Below, piece by piece: positions 1-8,615 of a stretch of DNA of 64,000 nucleotides. This stretch comes from Nitrincola salilacus. GTDB taxonomy: Bacteria > Pseudomonadota > Gammaproteobacteria > Pseudomonadales > Balneatricaceae. Location of the stretch: contig NZ_CP176580.1 in assembly GCF_046271865.1 (NCBI RefSeq), positions 1,488,001 through 1,552,000 of the forward strand, in the 5' to 3' direction. Numbering within the stretch: position 1 is the first letter of the stretch; each line of letters begins with the position of its first letter. Both the position numbers and the translations under genes were made by a program. A model generated the notes under the pieces. It made no database searches. It worked only from the letters and a program-made list of their open reading frames with translations, and had not been told where the DNA came from.

Positions 1-1155
1 GAAGTTATTACCGAGGCATTGCCAGGTGTCACCGCGATCTTCCGAAACGTAGGCATTACCGGTAGTGCTGCCAAAGCAGAGACGGTCGCCGGAAACATCC
101 AGTGCGTGACGGAACACGATGTCGTGCGCATGTTCCTGCGGCAGGCCCTGACGCAACTCCTGCCAGCTTTCGCCGCCATCGGTGGTACGGGCAACGAAAA
201 GGCCACCGTTCAGGGTCATTCGCGCCATATCCGCTCGCGCGGGTACTACCCAGGCGGTACGGCCATCCTGTTCATCGACAGCGATCGGGAAGCCGAAGTG
301 CACGCCAGCTTCCGGCACACTGACTTTTTTCCACTGCTTGGCGCCATCGTTGCTGTAAAACACACCACAGTGGTTTTGCTGCCAGAGATGCTCCGGCTGG
401 CCTGGGCATTGGGTGATGTAGTGCGGGTCGTGGCCCCAGTCGGCGGCGGGGTTGGGCAGGTAATCCATCAGCATGCCCTGGTTGCGTCCGGACCAGGTTT
501 CGCCGCCATCGGTCGATTCAAGCACGCCTGCGGAAGACACGGCCACATGAAGGTGATTCGGGTCGCGTGGGTCGACCAGAATGGAATGGATGCCGGGTTC
601 GAATACACCGTAATCGATACTGGCCGGTGTGCCGCCCCATTGGTTCTCGCTGGTGGCATCACCTGCGAACAGGTCGCCACCTCGGCTTTCATGGTTCCAC
701 AAGGGGCGATTGAGCGTCCAGCTGTCGCCACCGTCATCGCTGATAAAGAGGCCACCGGGAATGGTGCCTGCGTAGACGCGCCCGGGCTGGTTCGGGCCAC
801 CGAAGGTCAGATACCATATCTTATATACCGTCGCGTTGGCATAGTCCGGCTCACCCGTCGGAGCTTCCGCTTCGAAATCAGGTGTAGGCAAGTATTGTAA
901 TATGTGGCGCGCACCTTCCGGATATTTCAACGTGCTCAGATCTTCCCAGGTCTTGCCGTCATCGCGTGAGCGGGATAATTTCGGCCCCCAGTGGCCGTGG
1001 TCCAAAGATGCCCAAAGAGTACCATCGCGAGGGTCACGGGTGGCATAGCAGACGGGAATGCCGGCATGGAGTATCGGTCGCGCTTGCCAGCCAGAGGCTG
1101 TTCGGTCGAGGATGACAGTGCCCTTGCGGGTGCCTAGTATCAGGGTATCAGACAT
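1..1155 (-). CDS. Asp-box (BNR/sialidase-type) beta-propeller protein, C-terminus cut by the window edge
   Basis: The reverse strand is open from an ATG at 1155 to base 1, giving 385 residues without a stop. It carries six Asp-box motifs of the form S-x-D-x-G-x-T-W, at about residues 63-70, 139-146, 214-221, 268-275, 324-331 and 371-378 (for example SRDDGKTW, STDGGETW, SEDRGDTW). Such repeats mark the blades of sialidase/BNR or YVTN-like beta-propellers. No signal peptide is visible, so the product is probably cytoplasmic. A GAGGG ribosome-binding site lies 8 nt before the ATG. The repeats alone do not show enzyme activity; automatic names such as exo-alpha-sialidase should be treated with caution. 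Confidence 0.85.
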   Translation of the reverse strand, partial: MSDTLILGTRKGTVILDRTASGWQARPILHAGIPVCYATRDPRDGTLWASLDHGHWGPKLSRSRDDGKTWEDLSTLKYPEGARHILQYLPTPDFEAEAPTGEPDYANATVYKIWYLTFGGPNQPGRVYAGTIPGGLFISDDGGDSWTLNRPLWNHESRGGDLFAGDATSENQWGGTPASIDYGVFEPGIHSILVDPRDPNHLHVAVSSAGVLESTDGGETWSGRNQGMLMDYLPNPAADWGHDPHYITQCPGQPEHLWQQNHCGVFYSNDGAKQWKKVSVPEAGVHFGFPIAVDEQDGRTAWVVPARADMARMTLNGGLFVARTTDGGESWQELRQGLPQEHAHDIVFRHALDVSGDRLCFGSTTGNAYVSEDRGDTWQCLGNNF

Positions 1156-1602
1156 GGTTTGGCCCTCAATCTGTTCTTGTTTTCTGCGCATTCTCTGTCG
1201 AACAGTGCGCCCTTTGGGAGCCGGTTCAATCCAGGCTCGATAGGCTCCTTGACTACTAGTCGAATGGAAAACTTAAATTTAGACAGGGTGGCAAAGAAAA
1301 ACAAATGACTTTTTGGTCATTGGTAAGGGTTACTGGTCGCCAATTATCTGTCGCCAGAAAGAGACATCTTAATATGTTGTTTTTTAATGATTTTTTAAAT
1401 ATCACCACAATCATGTCGCTCAGTTGCGACATCGACGCCACTGATTACTCTGTCTCTTACACCACAAATTTATATAAGAGGTTGTTTTTAAAGTAATTCA
1501 AATATGCTGGCATGTATCCTGCTCTATCCACTACCGAGGCGACACATGCATTAACACTTTTAACTTGCCTCAGTACTTATCAACTACAAGGAGTATTTTG
1601 AT
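1156..1602. other. A/T-rich intergenic region between divergent genes
   Basis: This 447-bp stretch separates the leftward Asp-box gene from the rightward EF-hand gene. It is clearly richer in A and T than its surroundings, especially around 1260-1500, and presumably holds both promoters. The short open frames here have no coding character or ribosome-binding sites that I could support. No repeat or RNA gene was recognised. Confidence 0.5.
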
Positions 1603-1863
1603 ATGAATAAATCACTGATTGCTGCATCTGTTTTACTGATGTCCATGACTGCTTTTGCAAATGAAGAAGGAATGGGAGCTAAGGGTGAAGTAAATGCCGA
1701 GGCTCAGGCTGCCTTTTCGGCTCTGGATGCCAACGGCGATGGTGCTATTACACCTGATGAAGTTCAGGCTGATCCAGAGCTGATGACTCGTTTCGACGAA
1801 ATCGATGCCGACGGTAATGGCGCCATTACCCTGGAAGAGTATACAGATCACCTGGCGCGTTGA
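1603..1863 (+). CDS. Small exported EF-hand calcium-binding protein
   Basis: An 86-residue protein with a typical signal peptide (residues 1-19, cleavage after AFA) followed by two EF-hand loops: residues 42-53 (DANGDGAITPDE) and 68-79 (DADGNGAITLEE). Both loops have acidic residues at positions 1, 3 or 5 and a Glu at position 12, so Ca2+ binding in the periplasm is likely. An AAGGAG ribosome-binding site precedes the ATG at good spacing. The gene stands alone; proteins of this kind are common in proteobacteria and mostly uncharacterised. The family assignment is firm, the biological role is not known. Confidence 0.9.
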   Translation: MNKSLIAASVLLMSMTAFANEEGMGAKGEVNAEAQAAFSALDANGDGAITPDEVQADPELMTRFDEIDADGNGAITLEEYTDHLAR

Positions 1864-1871
1864 TCTCAATC

Positions 1872-1924
1872 AGGCTACTCATGCTCGCTTTACTGCCTCA
1901 GGTACAAGAGGCCGTGAGTAGCCT
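1872..1924. repeat. Nested inverted repeat downstream of the EF-hand gene
   Basis: The outer arms AGGCTACTCATG and CGTGAGTAGCCT pair over about 12 bp (one G-T), and an inner GCCTC/GAGGC stem lies in the loop. No T-run follows on the plus strand, so it is not a standard intrinsic terminator. It may still protect the 3' end of the EF-hand transcript or act as a factor-dependent terminator. Confidence 0.55.
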
Positions 1925-2091
1925 GAAGATCCATCTGCAGGATCAGCACCTGCTCCATTTATGAGTCCTATATTTTAAATTCATTTCAGTGGCACCGCGC
2001 AAGGAGTCTATAGAGTCGCGAAGCATGGTTTTTCGAGGTGTCCATATGTACATAGGGCCGTCAATCGAACTATCGCAAGGAGGCAACTTGC

Positions 2092-2904
2092 ATGAGCTTT
2101 TTACACTCACATTCAAACTCACATCCACATTCTCACTTACACTATCCATTCACGAATCACTTGAACGACGCCTTCCCGGACGAAGTCAAGAACCGCCTTT
2201 TACCACACCTCAAGTTGGTCGAGTTGCCTGCTGGCAAGATACTTTTTGACGCCAACGAAAAGGAAAACTTCGTCTTTTTCCCGATCAATTGCATTATCGC
2301 ACAGACATACATGACACAAAGTGGTGCTTCCAGCGAAATCTCCATGGTTGGCAGTGAAGGTTTGATAGGGCTTTCCTCACTCTTGGGTGGCGAAAGCACC
2401 ACGAGTCGCTCGATTGTACTGAGCGGCGGTTATGCCCATCGGCTGCCAAGTCAACAATTGAAGACTGAATTCAATCGCTACGCAGAATCATGGGAGCTGA
2501 TTCTGCGCTACGCGCAGGCGCTGATTACGCAAGTGGCACAAACGGCCGTGTGCAATCGCCATTGCAATCTGGACCACCGGCTTTGCACCTGGTTGTTGCT
2601 ACTGTTGGACAGACTTGAGGGCAACCAACTGACAATGACTCAAGAAATGATCGCCAATATGCTCGGAGTGCGGCGTGAAGGCGTCACTATAGCCGCTGGT
2701 CAGCTGCAGAAGCTTGGCATTATCGAGTGCCAGCGTGGTCATATCACTGTACTGGATCGAGCTGCTCTGGAGGAGCGTTGCTGCGAGTGCTATTTTGTAG
2801 TTCAGAAAGAAACCAACAGGCTTTTACCCTATCTGCAGCAGGACGAGACAGAAGGACAGGAATGGAAGTTCCCGGCAAGCGCTCTCAAAGCAGAGACATA
2901 TTAA
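2092..2904 (+). CDS. Crp/Fnr family transcriptional regulator with a histidine-rich N-terminus
   Basis: A 270-residue protein with an N-terminal cyclic-nucleotide-binding-like (cupin) domain (about residues 30-145), a dimer helix and a C-terminal winged helix-turn-helix (about 180-235, with the recognition segment MTQEMIANMLGVRREGVT). The first 17 residues contain six histidines in an H-S/P/L alternating pattern, which is not part of the fold and could bind metal. The cysteines near residues 159-168 and 231-234 are usual in this non-Fnr subfamily. An AAGGAGG site precedes the ATG by 7 nt. In related bacteria such regulators sit near stress proteins like those downstream here, but no target can be named from the sequence. 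Confidence 0.9.
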   Translation: MSFLHSHSNSHPHSHLHYPFTNHLNDAFPDEVKNRLLPHLKLVELPAGKILFDANEKENFVFFPINCIIAQTYMTQSGASSEISMVGSEGLIGLSSLLGGESTTSRSIVLSGGYAHRLPSQQLKTEFNRYAESWELILRYAQALITQVAQTAVCNRHCNLDHRLCTWLLLLLDRLEGNQLTMTQEMIANMLGVRREGVTIAAGQLQKLGIIECQRGHITVLDRAALEERCCECYFVVQKETNRLLPYLQQDETEGQEWKFPASALKAETY

Positions 2905-3098
2905 GATAGTCAAACGAATGAGCATAGGAGGGCACATACTGTTGTGGCAAGTGTTCGGCACGATTGTGAGCGGATGCTACACTGAAACCTGATCTCTAAA
3001 GAAGAATGCATCCGAGTTGTGGGCATGCAGCTGATATATGCATTCCAGGGTCAAAAGTATTGTTTCATCTGCATGCCACAGAGAAAGAGAGCCGCTAT

Positions 3099-3866
3099 AT
3101 GAAACATCATGTTATCAATGGCATGATCGTCACACTGTTTTTCATGATAGGGGCACTACTGCCCACACCCATCTTGGCTGAAACTCCCTCAATCACTCTC
3201 CATTATAACGAACGTGTCCCGTATCTGGTCACGACTCCTCAAGGAGAAGCTACAGGTTTGACAGCGACTCCTGCCCAGCAGGCATTTGAGCTTGCTGGGA
3301 TACCATTTGTGTGGGAGCTCACACCCTCCAAGCGTCAAATGCAAGTGGTGCAAGAGAACGAAGGGTACGATTGTCTGGTGGGATGGTTCAAAAATCCGGA
3401 GCGGGAAAAATTTGCAAAATATACCCTGCCGATATACCAGGACCAACCGCAGATTGCTATCGCGCGCGCGGATAATTCCGAGCTGCGTAGTGGGATGAGC
3501 GTGGACGAGCTTTTGTCGCATCCAAAACTGTTCATGGAGGCGAAGGATGGGTATTCATATGGCAAATTTCTTGATGAAAAGATCGCACAACATAAGCCCA
3601 ACATCGAGAAAGCGATTGTAGAAAACATCCAGATGTTGATGAAAGTTCAGGTTGGACGTAGTGATTATTTTTTTATTGCTCCTGAAGAAGCCGATGGATT
3701 GCTCGCCTTATCGAACTTTTCGAAAGAGGATTTTCAATATGTGACCTTTTCCGATATGCCTCAAGGGGAATATCGGTATATTTTGTGTAGCCAGCAAGTC
3801 AGCGATGCGATTATTCAACGACTAGATGCAGCGATTCAGGAAAAAATTCTGCCGACGTTGCTGTAA
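3099..3866 (+). CDS. Periplasmic solute-binding protein, family 3-like
   Basis: I place the start at the ATG at 3099, which gives a clean signal peptide (residues 1-27, ending PTPILA) and a 255-residue protein; an earlier ATG at 3006 would add 31 unlikely residues. The mature part resembles SBP_bac_3-type domains: an early beta-strand followed by a ligand-pocket segment (ERVPYLVTTPQGEATGLTA), a central YDCLVGWFKNPER stretch and a YSYGKF-type hinge region. No permease or ATPase gene is adjacent, so this is an orphan binding protein that could sense rather than import its ligand. Ligand unknown. It is related in type to the protein at 48254-48961. Confidence 0.75.
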   Translation: MKHHVINGMIVTLFFMIGALLPTPILAETPSITLHYNERVPYLVTTPQGEATGLTATPAQQAFELAGIPFVWELTPSKRQMQVVQENEGYDCLVGWFKNPEREKFAKYTLPIYQDQPQIAIARADNSELRSGMSVDELLSHPKLFMEAKDGYSYGKFLDEKIAQHKPNIEKAIVENIQMLMKVQVGRSDYFFIAPEEADGLLALSNFSKEDFQYVTFSDMPQGEYRYILCSQQVSDAIIQRLDAAIQEKILPTLL

Positions 3867-3982
3867 CGAATGATGGTGGCAGTGCTGATTGGCTGTGTGC
3901 GATGTCGTACAGACCTGCATGCTCCTTATGAGGATACTAATGATTTATCCGTTTCTAACGGGCTATCCTCAGGAGAAGGACC

Positions 3983-4501
3983 ATGAATGAAAATCGCCAT
4001 TATGTATCCGGTTTTTTTGCCTACCACGATGATGCAGAGAGAACTCTCTCCATACTGATTGATCAGGGCTTGCCACGCGAAAGGATGAGTATCTATACCG
4101 ACGCTATGTCGCCTCCGTCTGCAAAGGAAGCAAAGAGCGACAACGTGCTGAAAAATATCATGGTTGATGGTGCCGTTGGTACCGCTGTGGGTACTGGCAT
4201 CGGCGCGCTAGGCAGTGTGGCGCTAGCGGCGACAAGTGTGACGTTGTTCGTCGCCAGCCCGGTAGTCGCTCCGTTGATGCTTCTCGGTTGGGGGGCGAGT
4301 ATCGGTGGTTTGATCGGGGCTGCGGCTGGCGCCACGGAAGGTGTGGATAAGAAAGAGGGGTGGCTTTCCGATTTGGTCAGCGATGCCATTTCCCAAGGCC
4401 ATGTCGTGCTGGTGGTTGAAACCCTGAATGAGCAGGAAGCGGCGACAGCGAGAAGGGTGATGCAGGATTCGGTTGGTGAGTGTTCTGACCATCAGACATA
4501 A
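3983..4501 (+). CDS. Glycine-zipper protein with a general-stress-protein-17M-like N-terminus
   Basis: A 172-residue protein. Residues 5-40 (YVSGFFAYHDDAERTL then a short beta-alpha unit) resemble the start of the general stress protein 17M/YflT family. Residues about 58-118 form a hydrophobic stretch rich in Gly and Ala with G-x-x-x-G spacing, which suggests a glycine-zipper membrane hairpin. The C-terminus returns to a soluble alpha/beta segment (GHVVLVVETLNEQEA). AGGAGAAGG precedes the ATG. The neighbours on both sides are stress-type genes. No enzymatic motif is visible; the function is inferred only from family resemblance. Confidence 0.7.
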   Translation: MNENRHYVSGFFAYHDDAERTLSILIDQGLPRERMSIYTDAMSPPSAKEAKSDNVLKNIMVDGAVGTAVGTGIGALGSVALAATSVTLFVASPVVAPLMLLGWGASIGGLIGAAAGATEGVDKKEGWLSDLVSDAISQGHVVLVVETLNEQEAATARRVMQDSVGECSDHQT

Positions 4502-4999
4502 AGTCTGCTGTGAAATAGTTTCGATTATGAGGGCCACCGCACATACGTCTTAAAGCTGCTCCCATAGACTTAATGGAGTCGTAGGCATTCACATTTTTGG
4601 CCGACGATTTGTGGTTAAGTCATTAATATAAGGAGATACTCATGATCAATGAAACTAATGGTGCCGGCAGCGTTTTAAATAAACACCTTAATATCGGTAG
4701 CCCACAATTGATTAGCTTTGATTCACTTGACGGCAGCAATATTCATAATCTTCAGGGAGATGATCTCGGAGACATCAAGAATATAATGCTGGATATCTCT
4801 ACCGGACATGTGGCGTACGTCGTACTTTCATTCGGAGGCTTCTTTGGCTTGGGTGAAAAGCTGTTCGCGGTGCCTTGGAATGCATTGACGCTGGATGCTG
4901 ATCAACATCGTTTCACGTTGAATGCAGATAAAGAAAAGCTGAAAAATGCGCCAGGCTTCGACAAAGATAACTGGCCAGATATGGCTGATATGGACTGGG

Positions 5000-6306
5000 G
5001 AGCCTGTAAATAAAACTGTGTAAACCGTCTATCATAGAACCCTGACAGGGTAAGGATAGACAAGATGAACAGGAAAGAGCTGGAAGCCTTCGCACGCGAG
5101 GCTGCGAAGGGCCTCAAAACTGAGAAGGATCTGAACGAGTTCAGCCAGATGCTGACCAAGATCACCGTTGAGGCGGCGCTGAATGCCGAACTCAATGAGC
5201 ATCTGGGCTACGAGCGCCATCAGCCCTCTGACAATACGAACAGCCGCAACGGTCACACCAGCAAGACCCTGAAGACCGAAGACGGCCAGTTTGAGCTGAA
5301 CACGCCTCGTGATCGCGATGGTAGCTTCGAGCCGCAGCTAGTGAAGAAGGGCCAGACCCGCTTCACCTCGATGGACGACAAGATCCTCAGCCTTTACGCG
5401 AAGGGTATGACCACCCGGGAGATCGTCGCCACGTTCAAGGAGATGTACGATGCCGACATCTCACCCACCCTGATTTCCAAGGTAACCGAGGCCGTCATTG
5501 AGCGCGTAGTCGAATGGCAGTCGCGGCCACTGGACCCCGTATATCCTATCGTCTACCTGGACTGCATCGTTGTCAAAATCCGACAAGACAAGCAGGTAAT
5601 CAACAAAGCCATCTACTTGGCCCTGGGCGTGAATCTCGAAGGCCACAAGGAGCTGCTGGGCATGTGGCTCTCGGAGAACGAGGGTGCCAAGTTCTGGCTC
5701 GGCGTCCTCACAGAGCTCCAGAATCGCGGCGTGAAGGACATTCTCATCGCCTGCGTGGATGGACTCAAGGGCTTCCCTGACGCCATCAATGCGGCGTACC
5801 CGCAGGCCCAGGTTCAGCTCTGCATTGTTCACATGGTTCGCAATTCAATGAAGTACGTGCCCTGGAAAGACTACAAGGCAGTGACCGCCGACCTGAAGCG
5901 CATTTACCAGTCGGCCACGGAAGAAGAGGCGCTGCAGGCGTTGGACGAGTTCGCGGAGCGCTGGGACGAAAAATACCCTCATATCAGCCGCTCCTGGCGC
6001 AACCACTGGCCCAATCTGAACACGCTGTTCCGCTACCCGCAGGACATCCGGAAGGCTATCTACACGACCAACGCCATCGAGTCCCTGAACAGTGTTATCC
6101 GCAAGGCAATCAAGAAGCGGAAGCTATTCCCGACAGACGACTCCGCGCGAAAAGTGGTCTATCTCGCGATCATGGATGCGTCGAAAAAGTGGACGATGCC
6201 AATCAGAAACTGGAAGGCCGCACTGAACCGGTTTATGATCGAGTTCGAGGATCGCATTAGCGACTACGTATAACCCCGGCGGTTACACAGAATTATTTAC
6301 ACCCTC
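5000..6306 (+). mobile_element. Complete IS256 family insertion sequence (1307 bp)
   Basis: The left end GAGCCTGTAAATAAAACTG and the inverted right end GAGGGTGTAAATAATTCTG match over about 24 positions with few mismatches. The 8-bp direct repeat GGACTGGG stands on both sides (4992-4999 and 6307-6314). The element encodes one transposase. Length, 8-bp duplication and transposase type all agree with the IS256 family. It is inserted in the PRC-barrel gene in the same orientation. The exact duplication suggests a recent insertion. Confidence 0.96.
5065..6273 (+). CDS. IS256 family (Mutator-type) DDE transposase
   Basis: A full-length 402-residue transposase. The DDE residues can be placed in YLDCIVV (first Asp), CVDGLKGF (second Asp) and NAIESLN (Glu). 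The conserved C-x2-H after the second Asp is present (QLCIVHMVRNS). The ATG follows AAGGA at 8 nt. The reading frame is undamaged, so the element may be active. It is a different lineage from the second IS256 family transposase at 16790-18040: the lengths (402 against 416), catalytic contexts and terminal repeats all differ. Confidence 0.97.
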   Translation: MNRKELEAFAREAAKGLKTEKDLNEFSQMLTKITVEAALNAELNEHLGYERHQPSDNTNSRNGHTSKTLKTEDGQFELNTPRDRDGSFEPQLVKKGQTRFTSMDDKILSLYAKGMTTREIVATFKEMYDADISPTLISKVTEAVIERVVEWQSRPLDPVYPIVYLDCIVVKIRQDKQVINKAIYLALGVNLEGHKELLGMWLSENEGAKFWLGVLTELQNRGVKDILIACVDGLKGFPDAINAAYPQAQVQLCIVHMVRNSMKYVPWKDYKAVTADLKRIYQSATEEEALQALDEFAERWDEKYPHISRSWRNHWPNLNTLFRYPQDIRKAIYTTNAIESLNSVIRKAIKKRKLFPTDDSARKVVYLAIMDASKKWTMPIRNWKAALNRFMIEFEDRISDYV

Positions 6307-6427
6307 GGACTGGGGTCATCAGATCCATTCCTACTATGGTACCAAGCACTATTCAGAAACGCTTCGCTAGTCAGGCGATTGTCTTCAGACACAGGCTCAG
6401 TGAACAGCTGAGTCTGTTAACAAGTTT

Positions 6428-6462
6428 ACCTGGGGCCGGTTAATCCGGCTCCAGGTTTTTTT
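6428..6462 (+). terminator. Rho-independent terminator of the interrupted PRC-barrel gene
   Basis: ACCTGGGGCCGG and CCGGCTCCAGGT form a strong G/C-rich stem with a TTAAT-type loop, followed by seven T residues. It stands 58 bp beyond the original stop codon of the PRC-barrel gene and would also stop readthrough from the IS transposase. Confidence 0.9.
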
Positions 6463-6496
6463 GACTCTGATCATGCGCTTTTGTATCAGGCCTCAT

Positions 6497-7336
6497 TCAA
6501 AGTAAAGAGCCCAGATCCGTAGCAATGACACTTTTTACCCCTTTGATATTCTGAGCAAGCTCAACAGCCAGCGCATTTTCTGTACTGCTTTGTGTCGTTC
6601 CATTCAGGGTAACAATCCCATCTTCGGTTGAAACATTGATATCAGAACTGTGGATGTTCCTGGACATTAGAAAGGTAGACATCACTTTAGTGGTGATCCA
6701 TGTATCGGAGATAGCCTGTCCTGAACTGATGTCCTCATCACTACCGGTTGCAGCAGTCTTGGCGTCTGGATCAACTGTCATCTGATTGTCTACTGACCGG
6801 ACGCCTCGGGTTCCGAGTGCCAGCTTATCAATCTTGGATTTCGTTTCATCGCTGTCTGTCGTGCCCGCAATCGTGACTACACCCTTGTGAGTTTCAATGT
6901 CACTATCCAAGCCGTCAGCGAAGCTGCTCCACAGCAGTTTTGATTTAACTGCGGCTGTGATTGAGGCATCGTCAACCACTTCTCCGAAACTGCGCTCATT
7001 GTCAGTGCTTGCTTCCATCACATAGTCGGCTTGAACTTCAATTTCGTTGTCTACAGACTCTATGCCTTGCACACCCAGTGCTATCTGCTCTGCCAGCTCT
7101 TTATATACATCTTCATCGACTATACCTGTCAGCGTTGCCTTACCATCAACAACTTCTATCTCAATGTCATGAGCCCGCAGGTAGGGACTCAAAGCGTAAG
7201 TTGTTTCGATCTGCGATTGCTGACGGGCACTGTTCAAGCCATCTGAATCCTCTGTGCCAAGTGCAGTTGCGCTTATACCTGCGAGCGCAAGGGAAACGCT
7301 GGATGCCAGTAGCAGTCTTTTAAGATTATTTTTCAT
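6497..7336 (-). CDS. Exported protein with three BON domains (OsmY-like)
   Basis: I choose the ATG at 7336 rather than 7348, because the GGAGAAG of the first four codons is the natural ribosome-binding site for the second ATG. The 279-residue product begins with a signal peptide (MKNNLKRLLLASSV, cleaved near ATALG). Three BON-type repeats follow at about residues 45-105, 120-190 and 205-279, each with a valine/threonine-rich VTLxG or VTIAGT strand and a GVxSVxN turn. BON proteins bind envelope lipids and are often induced by osmotic or general stress. The gene converges on the PRC-barrel gene and fits the stress theme of the region. Confidence 0.9.
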   Translation of the reverse strand: MKNNLKRLLLASSVSLALAGISATALGTEDSDGLNSARQQSQIETTYALSPYLRAHDIEIEVVDGKATLTGIVDEDVYKELAEQIALGVQGIESVDNEIEVQADYVMEASTDNERSFGEVVDDASITAAVKSKLLWSSFADGLDSDIETHKGVVTIAGTTDSDETKSKIDKLALGTRGVRSVDNQMTVDPDAKTAATGSDEDISSGQAISDTWITTKVMSTFLMSRNIHSSDINVSTEDGIVTLNGTTQSSTENALAVELAQNIKGVKSVIATDLGSLL

Positions 7337-7627
7337 ATACTTCTCCATTACTCATCATTCGATCATAAAGAAGTTCTATGGTAGACCTCGAAGATAGTGC
7401 TGATCTGTGCCCTAGCGCACTGAGTCTGTCGTGTTTGCCCATGATGGCCGCTGGATGCCTTCACTGAATGTTAATTTTTCTGCCGAATACTTCATCAACT
7501 ATGCTGTAATGCAACCTGGTTGCTAACCTTGGGGATAGGGCCATGGGTGTCACTACAGTTACCTTCTGGCAGAAGTTGAAGAGGTGCCAGTGCCTGACTT
7601 CGTTTACACTTAATATAGAGATTATTG

Positions 7628-8008
7628 ATGTCTAGATTCATCACTATTGCAATCGTACTGATAGCCCAAAATTGCTTCGGAGCGAATTTTGAGCAAGATC
7701 TTGTGGCTGCTGCTATCGATCGAACAAAGCACAATATCACCTACAATGGAGCATATTTTGCCATTGACTATCCGAATGGCGACGTACCCGAGAACTATGG
7801 CGTTTGTACCGATGTTATTATTCGGGCATATCGTGCAATAGGTACCGATCTGCAGGTATTGGTTCATGAAGATATGGCTGAGAATTTTTCTGCCTATCCC
7901 TCAAAAAGAATATGGGGACTGTCACGTACTGATAAGAATATTGACCACCGTCGTGTTCCGAACTTACAAACATTTTTTTCCCGTCACAATATCAGCATCA
8001 GCCTCTGA
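7628..8008 (+). pseudogene. DUF1287 family protein, apparently truncated at the C-terminus
   Basis: The frame from the ATG at 7628 encodes 126 residues: a signal peptide (cleavage near NCFG-A) and the DUF1287 signatures GDVPENYGVCTDVIIRAYRA, LVHEDM, WGLSR and NIDHRRVPNLQTFFSRH. Intact members continue for some 60 more residues with a PGDIV and an HIGIV motif (NlpC/P60-like fold); here the frame stops eight residues after the last motif, and I could not find the missing part in other frames to 8365. It is therefore probably a decayed gene. No good ribosome-binding site is seen, only a weak GAG. Confidence 0.75.
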
Positions 8009-8365
8009 AGAAGCCTTTGGTTGTGAGAATGCTCTGACAACAATCTAGATTAACTATTGCGCCTCACTGGAGCTCGACCTGGCTCTGTTGTAACTCTTGC
8101 CATTACACTTCTCGATTGGCAGTGGGGAGGTTACTCCCCATTGCCGTCAGTGATCTTGATTGGTCACTGTATCTTTTAGATCTTGACGGTCATACGCTTG
8201 AAATCCACAGTGGTTACCTTCAAGCTCGGCTGGAGCCACTAAAAACCCATCCATATCAAGGGTTGGTTTGGCTGTAAGCAAAAGACTTGGCACCATTACA
8301 GGTTTTTTCGATTGAACTCTCTTCAGGAGTCACCCACGTTTATCCGGTAATAATTGCCTATAGCC
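8009..8365. other. Intergenic region with one strong hairpin
   Basis: This 357-bp stretch follows the truncated DUF1287 gene. Apart from the hairpin at 8118-8145 I see no coding signal; the lost 3' part of the DUF1287 gene is not recognisable here. Confidence 0.4.
8118..8145. repeat. Strong inverted repeat (possible terminator without T-run)
   Basis: GGCAGTGGGGAG and CTCCCCATTGCC pair over 12 bp with one G-T, loop GTTA. No T-run follows on either strand, so it is only a possible transcript end or RNA-stability element. Confidence 0.6.
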
Positions 8366-8615
8366 ATGAGAAATTTCCTTTTCATATTAGTATTTTTACC
8401 ATTATGTTCACTGGCAAGCGAAATCCGGCCGTTCGAGTCTGATGGGTGTAGCATGTTTCCAGATGGAACAGTTCAGCAGAGCGAATTATGGCTATCGTGC
8501 TGTATGGCCCACGATTACACTTACTGGAAAGGCGGTACATACCAGGATCGTGTGGCAGCAGATAGGGCACTAGAGGCTTGCGTATCAACAGTAGGAGGGC
8601 CAGAAATCGCTCTAA

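Larger units (their letters stand above)
4642..6370 (+). pseudogene. PRC-barrel domain protein, interrupted near its 3' end by an IS256 family element
   Basis: The reading frame from the ATG at 4642 (AAGGAG upstream) encodes a PRC-barrel protein with the typical GDIKNIMLDISTGHVAYVVLSFGG core and an FDKDNWPDM segment. The IS at 5000-6306 enters at codon 120 and ends the frame after three IS-encoded residues, giving a 123-residue product. Removing the IS and one copy of the 8-bp repeat joins 4642-4999 to 6315-6370 and restores 137 codons ending in GHQIHSYYGTKHYSETLR-stop, which is the sort of C-terminus seen in intact relatives. The truncated product keeps the whole barrel and may still fold. 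PRC-barrel proteins of this kind are stress-associated or photosynthetic-reaction-centre-like; no exact role is known. Confidence 0.92.

Noticed and set aside
19..900. Open frame of 293 codons on the plus strand
   Set aside because: It lies opposite the Asp-box repeat gene, has no ribosome-binding site and no recognisable domain; the reverse frame has six regular Asp-box motifs.
1305..1496. Short plus-strand frame in the A/T-rich gap
   Set aside because: No ribosome-binding site, no family and biased only by A/T content.
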